From assembly GCF_000517065.1 (NCBI RefSeq), contig NZ_KI912105.1, positions 895,635 to 959,634 of the forward strand: a stretch of DNA of 64,000 nt. The letters run 5' to 3'. Below, piece after piece: positions 9,096-18,494 of this stretch. This DNA comes from Alkaliflexus imshenetskii DSM 15055. Its GTDB lineage: Bacteria > Bacteroidota > Bacteroidia > Bacteroidales > Marinilabiliaceae. The position numbers and the translations under genes are program-made. The notes under the pieces are model-generated. The model made no database searches. It was not told the DNA's origin and was given only the letters and a program-made list of their open reading frames with translations. Within the stretch, counting starts at the first letter, position 1; each line of letters starts with the position of its first letter.

Positions 9096-10673
9096 TTACT
9101 CTTTCACAAGCACAATGGTTGGCAGGTAAAAAGCACGCTGCCTTGTGCCATACACATCGCGCAAAGGTATGGTAAATTCGTACTCATACGACCGGTAACC
9201 TTCCGCTTCTACCTCAATCCTGTAGTTTCGGGCAGAAGGGAGGACTGCTACCACTTTCCCGTTTAAAGGATTTGGTCGAAATACACCCATCGACTCATTG
9301 TTCTCCACATTATAAACCCGCACAACAGCATCTGCCAAAGGTTTTTCATCTATGCCATAAATATGAGAGGCCATCACAGCAAGAGAACGTTCATCTTCAA
9401 CCGGAAAACTTATCAGGTACAAATCGGTAAAACCCATTCCACCCGGACGGCTCGAAGCATAGTAAACCCGCTGACCATCAGGAGTTGGCATGTAAAACAG
9501 GTCATCATCGGGCGTGTTAATCGGATAACCAATATTTTGAGCTGTACTCCAAACGCCATCATCGCTCATCTCACTGCGAAAAATGTCATATCCTCCCATT
9601 GAGTTGTGCCCTTCGGATGAGAAATATAAGGTGGTGCCATTGGGATGCAAGAATGGACTCTCTTCATCCAATGATGTATTGATTGCTGGCCCTGCATTGA
9701 TGGGTTCACCCCAGTTTCCATCGGGTAAAAGATGCGACACATAAATGTCTTTCCCTCCATACCCACCGGGACGATCGCTCGTAAACCAGATGGAGTTACC
9801 GTCAATGGAAAACGAAGCGTGAGTCTCATTGAATGGAGATGTGATGGGTGGTGGTAAAATTTCAGGCTCAGTCCAGACACCGAAACGCAAGCGTGTCATA
9901 TAAAGATTGCCTACGGCACCATCGCTTTGATAAAAGAGTAACGTCTGGCCATCGGAACTCACGCTCACTGTGGCGCGGTTGCCGAGGTAGCCGCCAGGAA
10001 GCTCCAGCAACTGTGCTGCAGTCCAGGCACCTTCGCGCCAGTATGAAACATAAATATTCTCAAAGTACCGGTTGGCATCATTGCTCATACCTGCAATTGG
10101 GCGGTTGGATGTAAAAAAGATAGACGACTCATCCAGCGAAACTACCGGGCTGTGCTCGTCATAGAGCGAGTTGATGCCCTGACCCAAGGTCTGAATCTCA
10201 TAATTTACAGGATGTTTTATAAGTTCGATGGCGTTGACACTATACAAACGCTCGCGTTCAATAGCCGCAATCAATTGTCGTCTGGAGGAGGGAATCAATG
10301 GCTTAAGCTCATCAAAAAGTTTAATTGCATCCTCAAACCTATAGTTAAGATGTAATGCCTGACCCAGATAGAAGCGGGCCTCGAGTGCGCTTTGGGAAGG
10401 TCGTCGCTCAATTGGATAGAGCTCAACAGCCTTTTCGAGATACATGAGTGCGCTCTCACTGCCCCCCGGAACTGAAAGATAAGACGTGCCGAGCAGCAGA
10501 TATACCTCGTCGGCAACCGGGGTGCGTCTGAGTAGAGGTTGTAACGTTTCAATGGCCTGAATGTATCGCTCGTTGGCAATTTGGGTCTGAGCCTGACGAA
10601 TAACCCGTCTCTCGGCCATCAGGCCATCGGCAAAAAATACAATTAGAATGGCTAACAAGGTAAAAAAACGCAT
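9096..10673 (-). CDS. TPR-PD40 repeat envelope protein (PorE-like without OmpA domain)
   Basis: A 525-residue exported protein. Residues 1-20 are a signal peptide. Residues about 25-125 contain TPR-like helices (ERYIQAIETLQPLLRRTP, ALMYLEKAVELYP). Residues about 170-430 hold a PD40 beta-propeller with repeats such as SIFFTSNRPIAG, SIWFTSDRPGGYGGKDIY, TLYFSSEGHNSMGGYDIF and RVYYASSRPGGMGFTDLY. The last about 90 residues form a carboxypeptidase-regulatory-like beta-sandwich. This order matches PorE-type type IX secretion or peptidoglycan-associated proteins, but the usual OmpA-like peptidoglycan-binding C-terminus is missing, so anchoring must be different. Role in the cell envelope is inferred. 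Confidence 0.82.
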   Translation of the reverse strand: MRFFTLLAILIVFFADGLMAERRVIRQAQTQIANERYIQAIETLQPLLRRTPVADEVYLLLGTSYLSVPGGSESALMYLEKAVELYPIERRPSQSALEARFYLGQALHLNYRFEDAIKLFDELKPLIPSSRRQLIAAIERERLYSVNAIELIKHPVNYEIQTLGQGINSLYDEHSPVVSLDESSIFFTSNRPIAGMSNDANRYFENIYVSYWREGAWTAAQLLELPGGYLGNRATVSVSSDGQTLLFYQSDGAVGNLYMTRLRFGVWTEPEILPPPITSPFNETHASFSIDGNSIWFTSDRPGGYGGKDIYVSHLLPDGNWGEPINAGPAINTSLDEESPFLHPNGTTLYFSSEGHNSMGGYDIFRSEMSDDGVWSTAQNIGYPINTPDDDLFYMPTPDGQRVYYASSRPGGMGFTDLYLISFPVEDERSLAVMASHIYGIDEKPLADAVVRVYNVENNESMGVFRPNPLNGKVVAVLPSARNYRIEVEAEGYRSYEYEFTIPLRDVYGTRQRAFYLPTIVLVKE

Positions 10674-11249
10674 ACGATATGTTTTTGCTGATTATGGTGG
10701 TTCTTGTGAAATATAAAAAGTTCTGAGCTATTGAAAATTCAAGCCTTCATAAACCATTAAAGGTAAAGATAAACCACGACATGCATAAACGGACAACATT
10801 TTTTACAAAACAACCCATTTCTTTTATTAATGTCAAGTACTAATTAGGCGGCGATTCCATTGTGTGACTCCAAAACAGACAAAAAACTGAATATTTGGCA
10901 GCATCCGGCAACCCACAAAATGACAAATCCATTCTTTAACTTACACCAAGTTATAATGCCGAGATTGTTATTGATTCGTAATTTGATAGTATTCAAACAT
11001 CAATCTGAACTAAAAATGAAAGGTTGCAGTCGGTTTCGACCATGAACAGCAACTATCCGCTAGAACCATAAGGCAGACATAGAGATTAAAATCGCTTTAC
11101 GATGTTGATTCTCTATTTGATTCTAACGGTTTCAAACTTTCGTTTAAACTACTGCATTGTTCAATCAAAAATTCATACTTTTACAAGTCAGGTTGCATCT
11201 GACAAAGCCAATATAAATCCTTTCACTTTCCATTTTAACCAAAAAAACA
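10674..11249. other. 576-bp intergenic region between divergent genes
   Basis: This region lies between the PD40/TPR gene and the sialate O-acetylesterase gene. Two short plus-strand frames (61 and 75 codons) have no coding character: hydrophobic and basic residues are mixed at random and no family is recognisable. The second overlaps the real esterase start. Apart from a candidate promoter at 11157-11183 I see no hairpin, repeat or RNA signature here. Confidence 0.5.
11157..11183 (+). promoter_or_regulatory. Candidate promoter of the sialate O-acetylesterase gene
   Basis: A TTG at 11157-11159 is followed after 16 bp by TACTTTTA at 11176-11183, a 7 of 8 match to the Bacteroidota -7 box TAnnTTTG. 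The spacing is slightly shorter than usual. The same TTG-N16-TACTTTTA arrangement occurs in front of the FMN/polyferredoxin gene at 19683-19709, which raises its credibility. The predicted leader is about 60 nt. Confidence 0.35.
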
Positions 11250-13289
11250 ATGAAACAATTAATTTACGGTCTGTTTACTGTATATCTATTCCTGACCATG
11301 AGTGCCTGTTCCAAACCAACAGAGATTAAACTTCCGGCAATTTTTTCAGATAATCTGGTATTGCAGCAAAACAGCAATGCAGCCATTTGGGGCAAAGCCA
11401 CCCCAGGCGCCAAAATTTCAGTTTCGGCCGACTGGGGAGCCAATGAGACTGCTGTTGCCAATTCCGACAGCACCTGGCAACTTACGCTGCCAACAACGGT
11501 GGCTGGCGGCCCATACACACTCACCATATCGGCCTCAAACACCGCTATAGAGATTAAAAACGTTCTTTTAGGTGAAGTATGGCTGGCATCAGGCCAATCG
11601 AATATGGAAATGCCGCTTTCCGGATGGTTACCCTACGACCCCATTCAGGATTCAGAAGAGACCATTGCCGCTGCCAATTATCCTGAAATACGCATGTTCA
11701 CTGTGGTAAGAAGAGCCAGCGCCTTGCCGTTAGACGATGTAAAAGGCCGATGGGACGTGGCTTCTCCTGAAACAGCTGCACAATTCAGTGCCACTGCTTA
11801 CTTTTTCGCCCGTAAGCTGCATGCAGAACTCGGTGTGCCGGTTGGAATTATTCACAGCAGCTGGGGCGGAACACCTGCCGAAGCTTGGGTAAGCGGAAAA
11901 ATGCTGGCAATTGACCAGGATTTTCAGGAGGTAATCAAACAGCTCGACGCTTATGCGCCCGAAGAAAAAGCTTACCTCAACTGGCTTAAAGCACATAAAA
12001 CCATAGATGTAACACTTCATCAAAATGGTACCGACCCGCTAACCGGCATTGACCTGTTTAACAGTTGGGCATTAAACAGTGCTCTGAACGCCTCAGACTG
12101 GCCGGTGATGCAACTGCCCGTTTTTATCGAAAGAACCGAGTTGGGTGATTTTGACGGCGCCATCTGGTTTCGCAAAGAGGTTGAAATCCCTACTGAGTGG
12201 GAAAATCAAGAATTGACACTTAGCCTTGGCCCAATTGACGACCGTGATGCGACCTGGTTTAACGGCGTGCATGTGGGTTCTACCGATGAGGAAGGCCTTT
12301 ATCAACAAAACCGGGTGTACACCGTGCCTGCGAACCTTGTAACAGCAGGCAAAGCAGTGATTTCCGTGCGTGTGGTGGACAATCGTGGTGGTGGCGGCAT
12401 ATATGGTGATGCAGCTTTACTTAAGATACATCCGGCAAATACACCCTCAAACAGCATTTCGCTTGCCGGTGAGTGGCAATACAAAGTAGTGGCCGAGATA
12501 CATGGCGAAAGCCTCTACGTTTTCGACCCTGAAACCAATCAGTTTGACCAAAGACCAGAACGTACGCTCATTGTAGGGTCACAAACGCCATCGGCTCTTT
12601 TCAATGGAATGATAGCGCCACTTGTGCCATTTACGCTTCGCGGTGCTATATGGTATCAGGGTGAGTCAAACGTTGGCCGCGCCAATCAGTACATGCGACT
12701 AAAATCGATGCTGGTAACAGATTGGAGAAAACAATTTGACAATGAAACAATGCCATTTTACTATGTGCAAATTGCACCATGGCGTTATGGTGATGCAGAA
12801 GGCACCGCGTCGGCCAACCTGCGCGAAGCCCAACGCAGAATGCTGGTGATACCAAACACTGGCATGGCTGTAACACTCGACATTGGCAACGTGGATAATA
12901 TTCACCCCGCCAACAAGACAGATGTAGGTGAGCGATTGGCTTTATGGGCTTTGGTTGGACAATACAATCGAGCAGTAGCATTCAGCGGACCTGAACCTGA
13001 AGCAGTAACCATCTCCGGCAATGAACTTACCATCAGCTTTAGTCATGTGGCAGGTGGATTGGAACTGCGAGCTGATGTTCCCAATCAGTTTGAGTTAGCT
13101 GGGAACGATGGCGTGTTTCATCCGGCAACAGCTGTTATAAAGGAGGATAAAATTGTATTAAAATCATCAAAAGTAGCTCAGCCAGTGAGCGCTCGGTATG
13201 CCTATCGCAACGGCTCAGTTGCATCTTTGTTTAACAAAGTCGGCCTGCCTGCACCATCTTTTAGCACCGAGAATGAAATACCAAACTAA
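11250..13289 (+). CDS. Sialate O-acetylesterase, lipoprotein
   Basis: A 679-residue SGNH-type carbohydrate esterase that would remove O-acetyl groups from sialic acids or similar glycans. The signal peptide has a lipobox (TMSACSKP, Cys about 15). Catalytic block I is GEVWLASGQSNMEMPLSGW near residues 108-126, with the nucleophile Ser in GQSN, and the Gly/Asn region GAIWYQGESNVGRA is near 465-478. A beta-galactosidase-like jelly-roll (residues about 280-395, IWFRKEVEIP ... WFNGVHVGST) is inserted inside the catalytic domain, as in the long Bacteroidota version. It is monocistronic with its own terminator. No sialidase lies nearby, but a GH2 galactosidase ends this window. Confidence 0.92.
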   Translation: MKQLIYGLFTVYLFLTMSACSKPTEIKLPAIFSDNLVLQQNSNAAIWGKATPGAKISVSADWGANETAVANSDSTWQLTLPTTVAGGPYTLTISASNTAIEIKNVLLGEVWLASGQSNMEMPLSGWLPYDPIQDSEETIAAANYPEIRMFTVVRRASALPLDDVKGRWDVASPETAAQFSATAYFFARKLHAELGVPVGIIHSSWGGTPAEAWVSGKMLAIDQDFQEVIKQLDAYAPEEKAYLNWLKAHKTIDVTLHQNGTDPLTGIDLFNSWALNSALNASDWPVMQLPVFIERTELGDFDGAIWFRKEVEIPTEWENQELTLSLGPIDDRDATWFNGVHVGSTDEEGLYQQNRVYTVPANLVTAGKAVISVRVVDNRGGGGIYGDAALLKIHPANTPSNSISLAGEWQYKVVAEIHGESLYVFDPETNQFDQRPERTLIVGSQTPSALFNGMIAPLVPFTLRGAIWYQGESNVGRANQYMRLKSMLVTDWRKQFDNETMPFYYVQIAPWRYGDAEGTASANLREAQRRMLVIPNTGMAVTLDIGNVDNIHPANKTDVGERLALWALVGQYNRAVAFSGPEPEAVTISGNELTISFSHVAGGLELRADVPNQFELAGNDGVFHPATAVIKEDKIVLKSSKVAQPVSARYAYRNGSVASLFNKVGLPAPSFSTENEIPN

Positions 13290-13305
13290 AACACTTTAAG
13301 AATAC

Positions 13306-13344
13306 AAAGGGGCTGCCGAATGATACATCGACAGCCCCTTTTTG
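13306..13344 (+). terminator. Rho-independent terminator of the sialate O-acetylesterase gene
   Basis: A perfect stem AAAGGGGCTG / CAGCCCCTTT with further CGA/TCG pairing closes around a short loop, followed by TTTTTG. It starts 17 bp after the esterase stop codon. The A-rich 5' flank is weak, so it mainly serves the plus strand. Confidence 0.85.
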
Positions 13345-13376
13345 TTTATATAAATCTGCCAATTAGCTTCAAGGCA

Positions 13377-13925
13377 TTAAACAACGCAAGTAGAGACTCT
13401 TATCGACCTCAAAGTTTGCATTCTCCTACTCGCCCACTGTATCGAATCAAAACGATAGACCACTTCGGGGACGCCTTTTAACTTTCGACGCCCCACATAT
13501 ACAAACCCAACTTTTTCAGCCAGAGAAATGGATGCTTTGTTTTCGGGATGTGACACCAACCGCATTGTTTGGCGTCGGGTCTCATCCATATTCTCGAGCA
13601 AACCCATTACAGAGCGCACCGCATAGCCCTTACCCTGAAAATCGGGATGAAAATGGTATCCCAAATAACAATATTTCCGCTTACTATCAAGCGTTATAAC
13701 GCCCATCATCTTATTATCATAACGTGAGGCTACTGCAAGCTCAAGAAAAGCACTATTGTCATGATATCCCTCAATACGCTTCATTTCCCCAGCCAAATCC
13801 TCACGGCTAATAGGCGTATAATCGTCAAAACGTGCAACCTCGGGATGGCTGTATAACGCCAAATAAGATTCCGCATCAAAACCATTGATGCTTCGCAAAC
13901 AAAAGTCACTGAATTCTATGTACAT
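13377..13925 (-). CDS. GNAT family N-acetyltransferase
   Basis: A 182-residue GNAT enzyme of the RimJ/RimL type. The N-terminal segment DAESYLALYSHPEVARFDDY is typical. The acetyl-CoA loop is in GYHFHPDFQGKGYAVRSVMG (about residues 90-109), where QGKGYA matches the Q/RxxGxG/A motif, and motif B is HPENKASISLAEKVGFVYVG near 125-144. It is a different subgroup from the acetyltransferase at 8553 and shares little sequence with it. Acceptor unknown. It stands alone, converging with the esterase gene. Confidence 0.88.
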   Translation of the reverse strand: MYIEFSDFCLRSINGFDAESYLALYSHPEVARFDDYTPISREDLAGEMKRIEGYHDNSAFLELAVASRYDNKMMGVITLDSKRKYCYLGYHFHPDFQGKGYAVRSVMGLLENMDETRRQTMRLVSHPENKASISLAEKVGFVYVGRRKLKGVPEVVYRFDSIQWASRRMQTLRSIRVSTCVV

Positions 13926-14309
13926 ATTTCTTTATACGAGGATGCGAAATTAATGCTAATCCGCAATAAAACAGTGTGTGACTGCAAAAAAATACCATCA
14001 ATTTTACTTGCCAAACCGAGAGCCACCGTGATTGGGTTGCTCACACTAATTCGCTTCTGAACCAAGAACAGATATGCCTGAATACCAAGTTACCGGATAA
14101 TCATGCAATCCAAAGCAAGGAGTTAACTGAATGATAATTTTTGACACCGATTTGAACCATTGAAAACAATTGATTGTTTAACCATAATAAAAATTAGAAT
14201 GTATATCACACTTTTTTTGTATGAAATTTTGAGTAAAAAATAATCTATATAAATAATGAGTAATGACTATCAAATCGTTTAATTAATTCTAACCATAAAA
14301 TTTTAAAAC
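13926..14309. other. 384-bp intergenic region, no feature recognised
   Basis: AT-rich spacer between divergent genes. The stretch before the lipoprotein gene contains T-runs and TATA-like tracts but no exact TAnnTTTG box with a TTG upstream. No ORF, hairpin or repeat stood out on either strand. Confidence 0.45.
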
Positions 14310-14888
14310 ATGAACAGACTATTATCATTCACATTAGTTGCATTGATGCTATTCACTGCATGTGGACAGAAGAAGATTGAGAACGATGAAGAAGGAGTGC
14401 CTTCTGCCGATAAAAAGATAAACTTTACGCTTTTAGGGCATCAGTTTACCTATAATAAGGATAGTGAGGAGAACCCGGAGGTAGATATAATAAGCACTTC
14501 CGAGAACTCTTGGATTTTCCAATTTAATGCGCATAATCCGGCCACTCAAACCATGGCACTTCTAAACTATATGGTAAATGACTTTGTACTGACCAACCCA
14601 TCCGGAAGTCAGGCAAACGTGGATCATGCCACATTGCACCTTGGATCAGACATGGAGAACCCGCCATTTCCAATGGAGTCTAATTGGGATAGGGGGACTG
14701 CGCAAATCAGCATCACCAAATCGGAATATGTGAAAAGTGATGGCGGATTAGGTATATACTATGACTATTATCTGGTGAGCGGAACATTTTCAGGAACCTT
14801 TACCGACATTCTGGGTGAAAACGAAATCACAATACAAAACGCAACATTCTCCGACCTGGTCTTGATGCATTTGAAGGTTTCGCAATAA
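14310..14888 (+). CDS. Hypothetical lipoprotein
   Basis: A 192-residue protein I cannot assign to a family. The N-terminus MNRLLSFTLVALMLFTACGQ is a clear lipoprotein signal with lipobox FTAC (Cys 18). The mature part is acidic and beta-rich (strands such as INFTLLGHQFTYNKD, ISITKSEYVKSDGGLGIYYD, YYLVSGTFSGTFTDILGE), suggesting a small beta-sandwich exposed in the periplasm or at the surface. It has no helix-rich or enzymatic motif. The gene is monocistronic with a strong hairpin after it. Coding character is supported by the signal peptide and length. Confidence 0.8.
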   Translation: MNRLLSFTLVALMLFTACGQKKIENDEEGVPSADKKINFTLLGHQFTYNKDSEENPEVDIISTSENSWIFQFNAHNPATQTMALLNYMVNDFVLTNPSGSQANVDHATLHLGSDMENPPFPMESNWDRGTAQISITKSEYVKSDGGLGIYYDYYLVSGTFSGTFTDILGENEITIQNATFSDLVLMHLKVSQ

Positions 14889-14926
14889 ATAATTGAATTA
14901 CCAGATGCACTGGTGCTCAGAAAATA

Positions 14927-14967
14927 CAACACCCATCGGCTAAATTAATTGACGCCGATGGGTGTTG
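14927..14967. terminator. Strong hairpin, likely bidirectional terminator
   Basis: A perfect 14-bp stem CAACACCCATCGGC / GCCGATGGGTGTTG with a 13-nt loop, midway between the convergent lipoprotein and membrane-protein genes. The plus-strand tail is not T-rich. On the minus strand the stem is followed by TATTTTCT, so it probably stops the membrane-protein transcript and may also end the lipoprotein transcript. Confidence 0.7.
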
Positions 14968-15060
14968 AAGTAGTAAGGCATTAAATATACCAGATGTAAT
15001 GCTTTTGAATTGTATAAGAGAACTTAATTTCAACGCAATAAACTTTTTTCACGGTTCTGA

Positions 15061-16608
15061 TTATTCATCTGAAAAACTAGAAACAGGCAAACTCAATTGT
15101 GATAGATAATACTTTCCTGCTAACGATACTGTTGAATCAACAACATTAATAGAAAATGATTCAAAAAAAGATGAAGTTGCTCCATAAACCATAGAGCGAC
15201 GAGACAGAGTTGCAGGTTGATTAACACAATCGGTAAAAACTTTACGGTTCTCACTTAAAGCTTGCATTATGCTCATCATAACTGCAACAGAATCACTACC
15301 TGCTATATAAGTGCCAGAAACAATATTTTCATATTTATTCCCGGTTGTATATTGAACCTTTCCACTAACTGTCCATTTATCTATCAGCACATAAAGTGGT
15401 TGTAACTCGCAATTCATCTGACTTATAATGTGAGAACTAACCATATCTTCACTCTCCTTTGGATATTTATTCAATGGTAATATTCCAACTGATAAATTCC
15501 AGATAAACATACCAACAGCAAAATAAAAAACATCTACACGGGTTTGAATATTGAGTGAACTTAAAATCATGGCCAGCAATACAGGTAGGATAACCATAAA
15601 CTCGGCATTACCATGGGATATGAATGCAAAAATAAAATGAAAAGCAAAAACCAGAATATGGGTAAAAACAATGGGTGAGAGAAGACTCTTTTGAGCAAAT
15701 CGAAATCGAATAAGAAATAGAATAAACCCAACAGTCATCAATATAAATCCAAAAAAGGCAAATCCCATGAATAATTTGTTAAATACAAACAGATTTGGAA
15801 TATACCCATGAACTTGAATAAACGTACGAATAAAACTTATTGGCGTCAAAATGAAGTTGATCACCCCAAATTCAACATTCACTTGCTCGTATTGATAATA
15901 GTCGTGCAAAACAAACTCAATGAAACCATTAACGGTAAGCGGTATATTGTAATAAAAAACCATTACCAATACATATATCAAGGGAACTGTTAAGGCCGGA
16001 AGAAAATAATACAATGAAATGCGGATGGATTTTCTATGCAGATATACTCCAAATAATAGTCCAAACCACCAGAAAAAATGTATTTGATGAATTAATGCAG
16101 CAAATGCAGATAAAAAACCGGCAAGCCAAATAAAAGCAATCTTCCCGGTGTCAAAAAACCACTTCAGAACAACACTGGCCGCCATTGATGCTACAATGGG
16201 CATCATGTAAGTTTCATTCTCTGTTGCATAACGCATTATACCCCAAGACACCCCTGCAAACAAAAGCCAAAAAACACGGTTAGCAACATTTACCTTTAGC
16301 TGCCAAAGAAAAACATTCAACAGTACTAATACCAGGAATGCACAAAATGCATTCATTACTTTTAAAGCAGACAATACATCAAACTCTCCAAATAAATTTG
16401 CCAGTTTGACCCAGTACCATCCAAAAAGGTTATAAAATAAATGGTGATGCAAAAAAAGATTTGTTCCATCTTTTATACTTACTGCATAATAAAAAGCATC
16501 CAAAGAACTGTTTGCCACTGGGAAATAAAGATAGATAACAAACAAAAACAGACAGATAAAAAAAGGAAGACGATTAGCTGAAAATGGGTTAAAGCTAAAA
16601 CTATTCAT
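15061..16608 (-). CDS. Polytopic membrane protein, possible GT-C-type glycosyltransferase
   Basis: A 515-residue integral membrane protein with about 10-12 hydrophobic helices up to residue about 385 and a soluble C-terminal tail of about 125 residues. After the first helix comes NSSLDAFYYAVSIKDGTNLFLHHHLFYN, an acidic/histidine-bearing first loop like that of GT-C fold enzymes (DUF2723-like or ArnT/PMT-like lipid-linked sugar transferases). Later segments include a helix with ENETYMMP. No conserved catalytic motif can be confirmed by eye, so the GT-C call is inference. The gene is markedly AT-rich compared with its neighbours and stands next to a palindromic repeat cluster, which may hint at lateral acquisition. 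Confidence 0.6.
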   Translation of the reverse strand: MNSFSFNPFSANRLPFFICLFLFVIYLYFPVANSSLDAFYYAVSIKDGTNLFLHHHLFYNLFGWYWVKLANLFGEFDVLSALKVMNAFCAFLVLVLLNVFLWQLKVNVANRVFWLLFAGVSWGIMRYATENETYMMPIVASMAASVVLKWFFDTGKIAFIWLAGFLSAFAALIHQIHFFWWFGLLFGVYLHRKSIRISLYYFLPALTVPLIYVLVMVFYYNIPLTVNGFIEFVLHDYYQYEQVNVEFGVINFILTPISFIRTFIQVHGYIPNLFVFNKLFMGFAFFGFILMTVGFILFLIRFRFAQKSLLSPIVFTHILVFAFHFIFAFISHGNAEFMVILPVLLAMILSSLNIQTRVDVFYFAVGMFIWNLSVGILPLNKYPKESEDMVSSHIISQMNCELQPLYVLIDKWTVSGKVQYTTGNKYENIVSGTYIAGSDSVAVMMSIMQALSENRKVFTDCVNQPATLSRRSMVYGATSSFFESFSINVVDSTVSLAGKYYLSQLSLPVSSFSDE

Positions 16609-16820
16609 AATTAATAAAGATTTACTTCACTTAAAATCCACATTTAATTTCAACCTTAATAGCAAGCAGAAAGCCACAATAGAAATCATATTAATAAAAT
16701 CCACCCTAGCATTACACCTAATTAAAATTAATTGTATGTAAAGATAAAATTTCAGTTGAGAAATGACCTCCTAATCGGAGTAAGTAAAACAAAAAAAATC
16801 GTCCCCGTTAAAATAATGCA

Positions 16821-17125
16821 TGAAAAGTTCCGGAGGAACGATAAATTTTATAAAGGCGGATTTCAATCCGGCTTATTCACAACCTAATGCGTTTCGTAAT
16901 TCCATAGGAACGAAACACATAACTGCGTTTTATAAACGAGTTTGATGAACACAAATGGATTAAAATCCATCCTTACAATATAAATACGAGCCTATGGCTC
17001 TTAAACAACCTTATAGAATAAGCTCCTAAACAAAAGTTCCGGAGGAACGATAAAATTGTGAATAAGCCGGATTTCAATCCGGTTTATTCACAACATAATG
17101 CGTTGCGGAGTTTCGTAGGAACGAT
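16821..17125. repeat. Cluster of short palindromes in two ~209-bp-spaced copies (REP-like)
   Basis: Two copies of the same palindrome series lie between the membrane-protein and flavoprotein genes. Copy 1: GTTCCGGAGGAAC (16827-16839), CGGATTTCAATCCG (16857-16870), a GTTTCG...CGAAAC hairpin (16891-16916). Copy 2: GTTCCGGAGGAAC (17036-17048), a 38-bp hairpin centred on CCGGATTTCAATCCGG (17056-17093), and a partial GTTTCGTAGGAACGA-type element (about 17110-17125). Between them lie further hairpins: CGTTTTATAAACG (16926-16938), ATGGATTAAAATCCAT (16955-16970) and GAGCCTATGGCTC (16988-17000). The offset between copies is 209 bp. The arrangement resembles REP/RAYT-type intergenic repeats; no transposase is in this window. 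The rest of this 578-bp gap (16609-17186) holds nothing else I can name. Confidence 0.75.
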
Positions 17126-17186
17126 ACATATAACTTTAATACCGAACACAGTTCTTTTTATTCTCGTTTGTGCAAACATTACAAAA

Positions 17187-18464
17187 TCACCAACTATTCC
17201 AACGCAGCAATTCCGGATTCCACTTATCTTTTGGTTTATCAATTCCGGTGGGATGGCCAATGGCGATGACATTCAATGGAATAATATGTTGTGGCAGACC
17301 CAGCTTCTGTTTAACAAGCTCCTCACGGTCAGTGATTGGATGAACGCCGGTCCACACTGCGCCAAGTCCCATGCTCTCGGCTGCTAAAAGGATATTTTGA
17401 GTTGCAGCCGAACAATCTTGAACCCAATACGCCTGTGCATCGTCGGGAAGCGCTTTATGAAGGTCGCCACATACCACAATTGCAGCGGTTGTCTGCCTAA
17501 GCATTTGGGCGTAGGGTAACACATCGGCCAGATTATCGAGCGTAGCCCGGTCGTCGATGGCAATAAATGCCCACGGACGCTTATCCACCGCCGTTGGTGC
17601 CGCCATGCCACTGCGAACAAGCTCAGTCAGATGCTGCCTGGACACGCTTTCTCCGGTAAAATTCCTAACACTCTTTCGATTATAAATAGTTTCGAGCGTT
17701 TGGTTGGCCTTGCTTAATTCAGGTAAAAATGATGGTTCCATATCATCCATAAATACTTTATAAATATCGCTTTGCTTGCCCAGCATCGGCCCAAAACCGT
17801 AGTATGAATTTCCCTCATAACTAATGGGCTGCAATTTTTCAACATCCACACTGCCATCGCTTTTAAGAAACTGAGGGTCTATCTTAGTATCGATTACAGT
17901 GCCTATGAATTGAACGTGCGAACCCAGATTAATAGTTTCGGTTACTTCTAATTCAATAGATATTGGAAACTCCTTGATATAAGGCGCATTTACGTACTCA
18001 CCTCTTATCGGCGTAAGACCCAAAGCTGCAAATTTATCGCCATCTCTACCCGATATATTGCCGGCATAATCCATGTGAGCCATATATTTTACAGATGGCA
18101 CATTTATGGTAAAACTTTTGGTGGCCATAATATTGCCAAACGACAGTGTAGCAGGGCGCAACGAAACACCTATTTTCAACGGATGCGAATTAACAATTCC
18201 GGCCCAGGCCGCCGTCATGATGTTTGGCTGACCATCCTCACCATAAGTGCCAATTACAAGCGCAGGCTTTGGCATAATCCATCCGCGTACACCAACAGAA
18301 ATCTTGTCGCCAGCCTGATTGTCATCTATATTTCCCTGCTTTACAACAGCACTATATAATGGGGTTTCGACATGTACAGACTCCTTTCTCGTCTGAATCT
18401 GATAAACCAATACAACAATAACTACTGCAAGTATCAGGTTTAGCAACACTGGGATATTTTTCAT
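17187..18464 (-). CDS. Membrane-anchored flavin reductase-like / nitroreductase fusion protein
   Basis: A 425-residue protein with two flavin domains. Residues about 5-23 form a single hydrophobic anchor. Residues about 50-235 match the flavin-reductase-like FMN split barrel (PKPALVIGTYGEDGQPNIMT, AAWAGIVNSHPLKIGVSLRP, ATKSFTINVPS). Residues about 258-425 are a nitroreductase domain: TIYNRKSVRNFTGESVS at its start, MAAPTAVDKRPWAFIAI, then AATQNILLAAESMGLGAVWTGVHP. The reaction is probably flavin-dependent reduction of a small organic acceptor. It follows the FMN/polyferredoxin gene by 30 bp on the same strand, suggesting that gene delivers electrons to it. Which side of the membrane the catalytic domains face is not clear from the anchor charges. 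Confidence 0.85.
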   Translation of the reverse strand: MKNIPVLLNLILAVVIVVLVYQIQTRKESVHVETPLYSAVVKQGNIDDNQAGDKISVGVRGWIMPKPALVIGTYGEDGQPNIMTAAWAGIVNSHPLKIGVSLRPATLSFGNIMATKSFTINVPSVKYMAHMDYAGNISGRDGDKFAALGLTPIRGEYVNAPYIKEFPISIELEVTETINLGSHVQFIGTVIDTKIDPQFLKSDGSVDVEKLQPISYEGNSYYGFGPMLGKQSDIYKVFMDDMEPSFLPELSKANQTLETIYNRKSVRNFTGESVSRQHLTELVRSGMAAPTAVDKRPWAFIAIDDRATLDNLADVLPYAQMLRQTTAAIVVCGDLHKALPDDAQAYWVQDCSAATQNILLAAESMGLGAVWTGVHPITDREELVKQKLGLPQHIIPLNVIAIGHPTGIDKPKDKWNPELLRWNSW

Positions 18465-18494
18465 AATGGTTAGTTTAAATATTTTTTTGGAGGA

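Noticed and set aside
16821-17125. CRISPR array
   Set aside because: Repeats are palindromes of different sequence, only two copies each, with no uniform spacers and no cas genes.
17058-17387. 109-codon plus-strand ORF across the palindrome cluster
   Set aside because: It runs through repeats and into the antisense of the nitroreductase fusion; no start signal or family.
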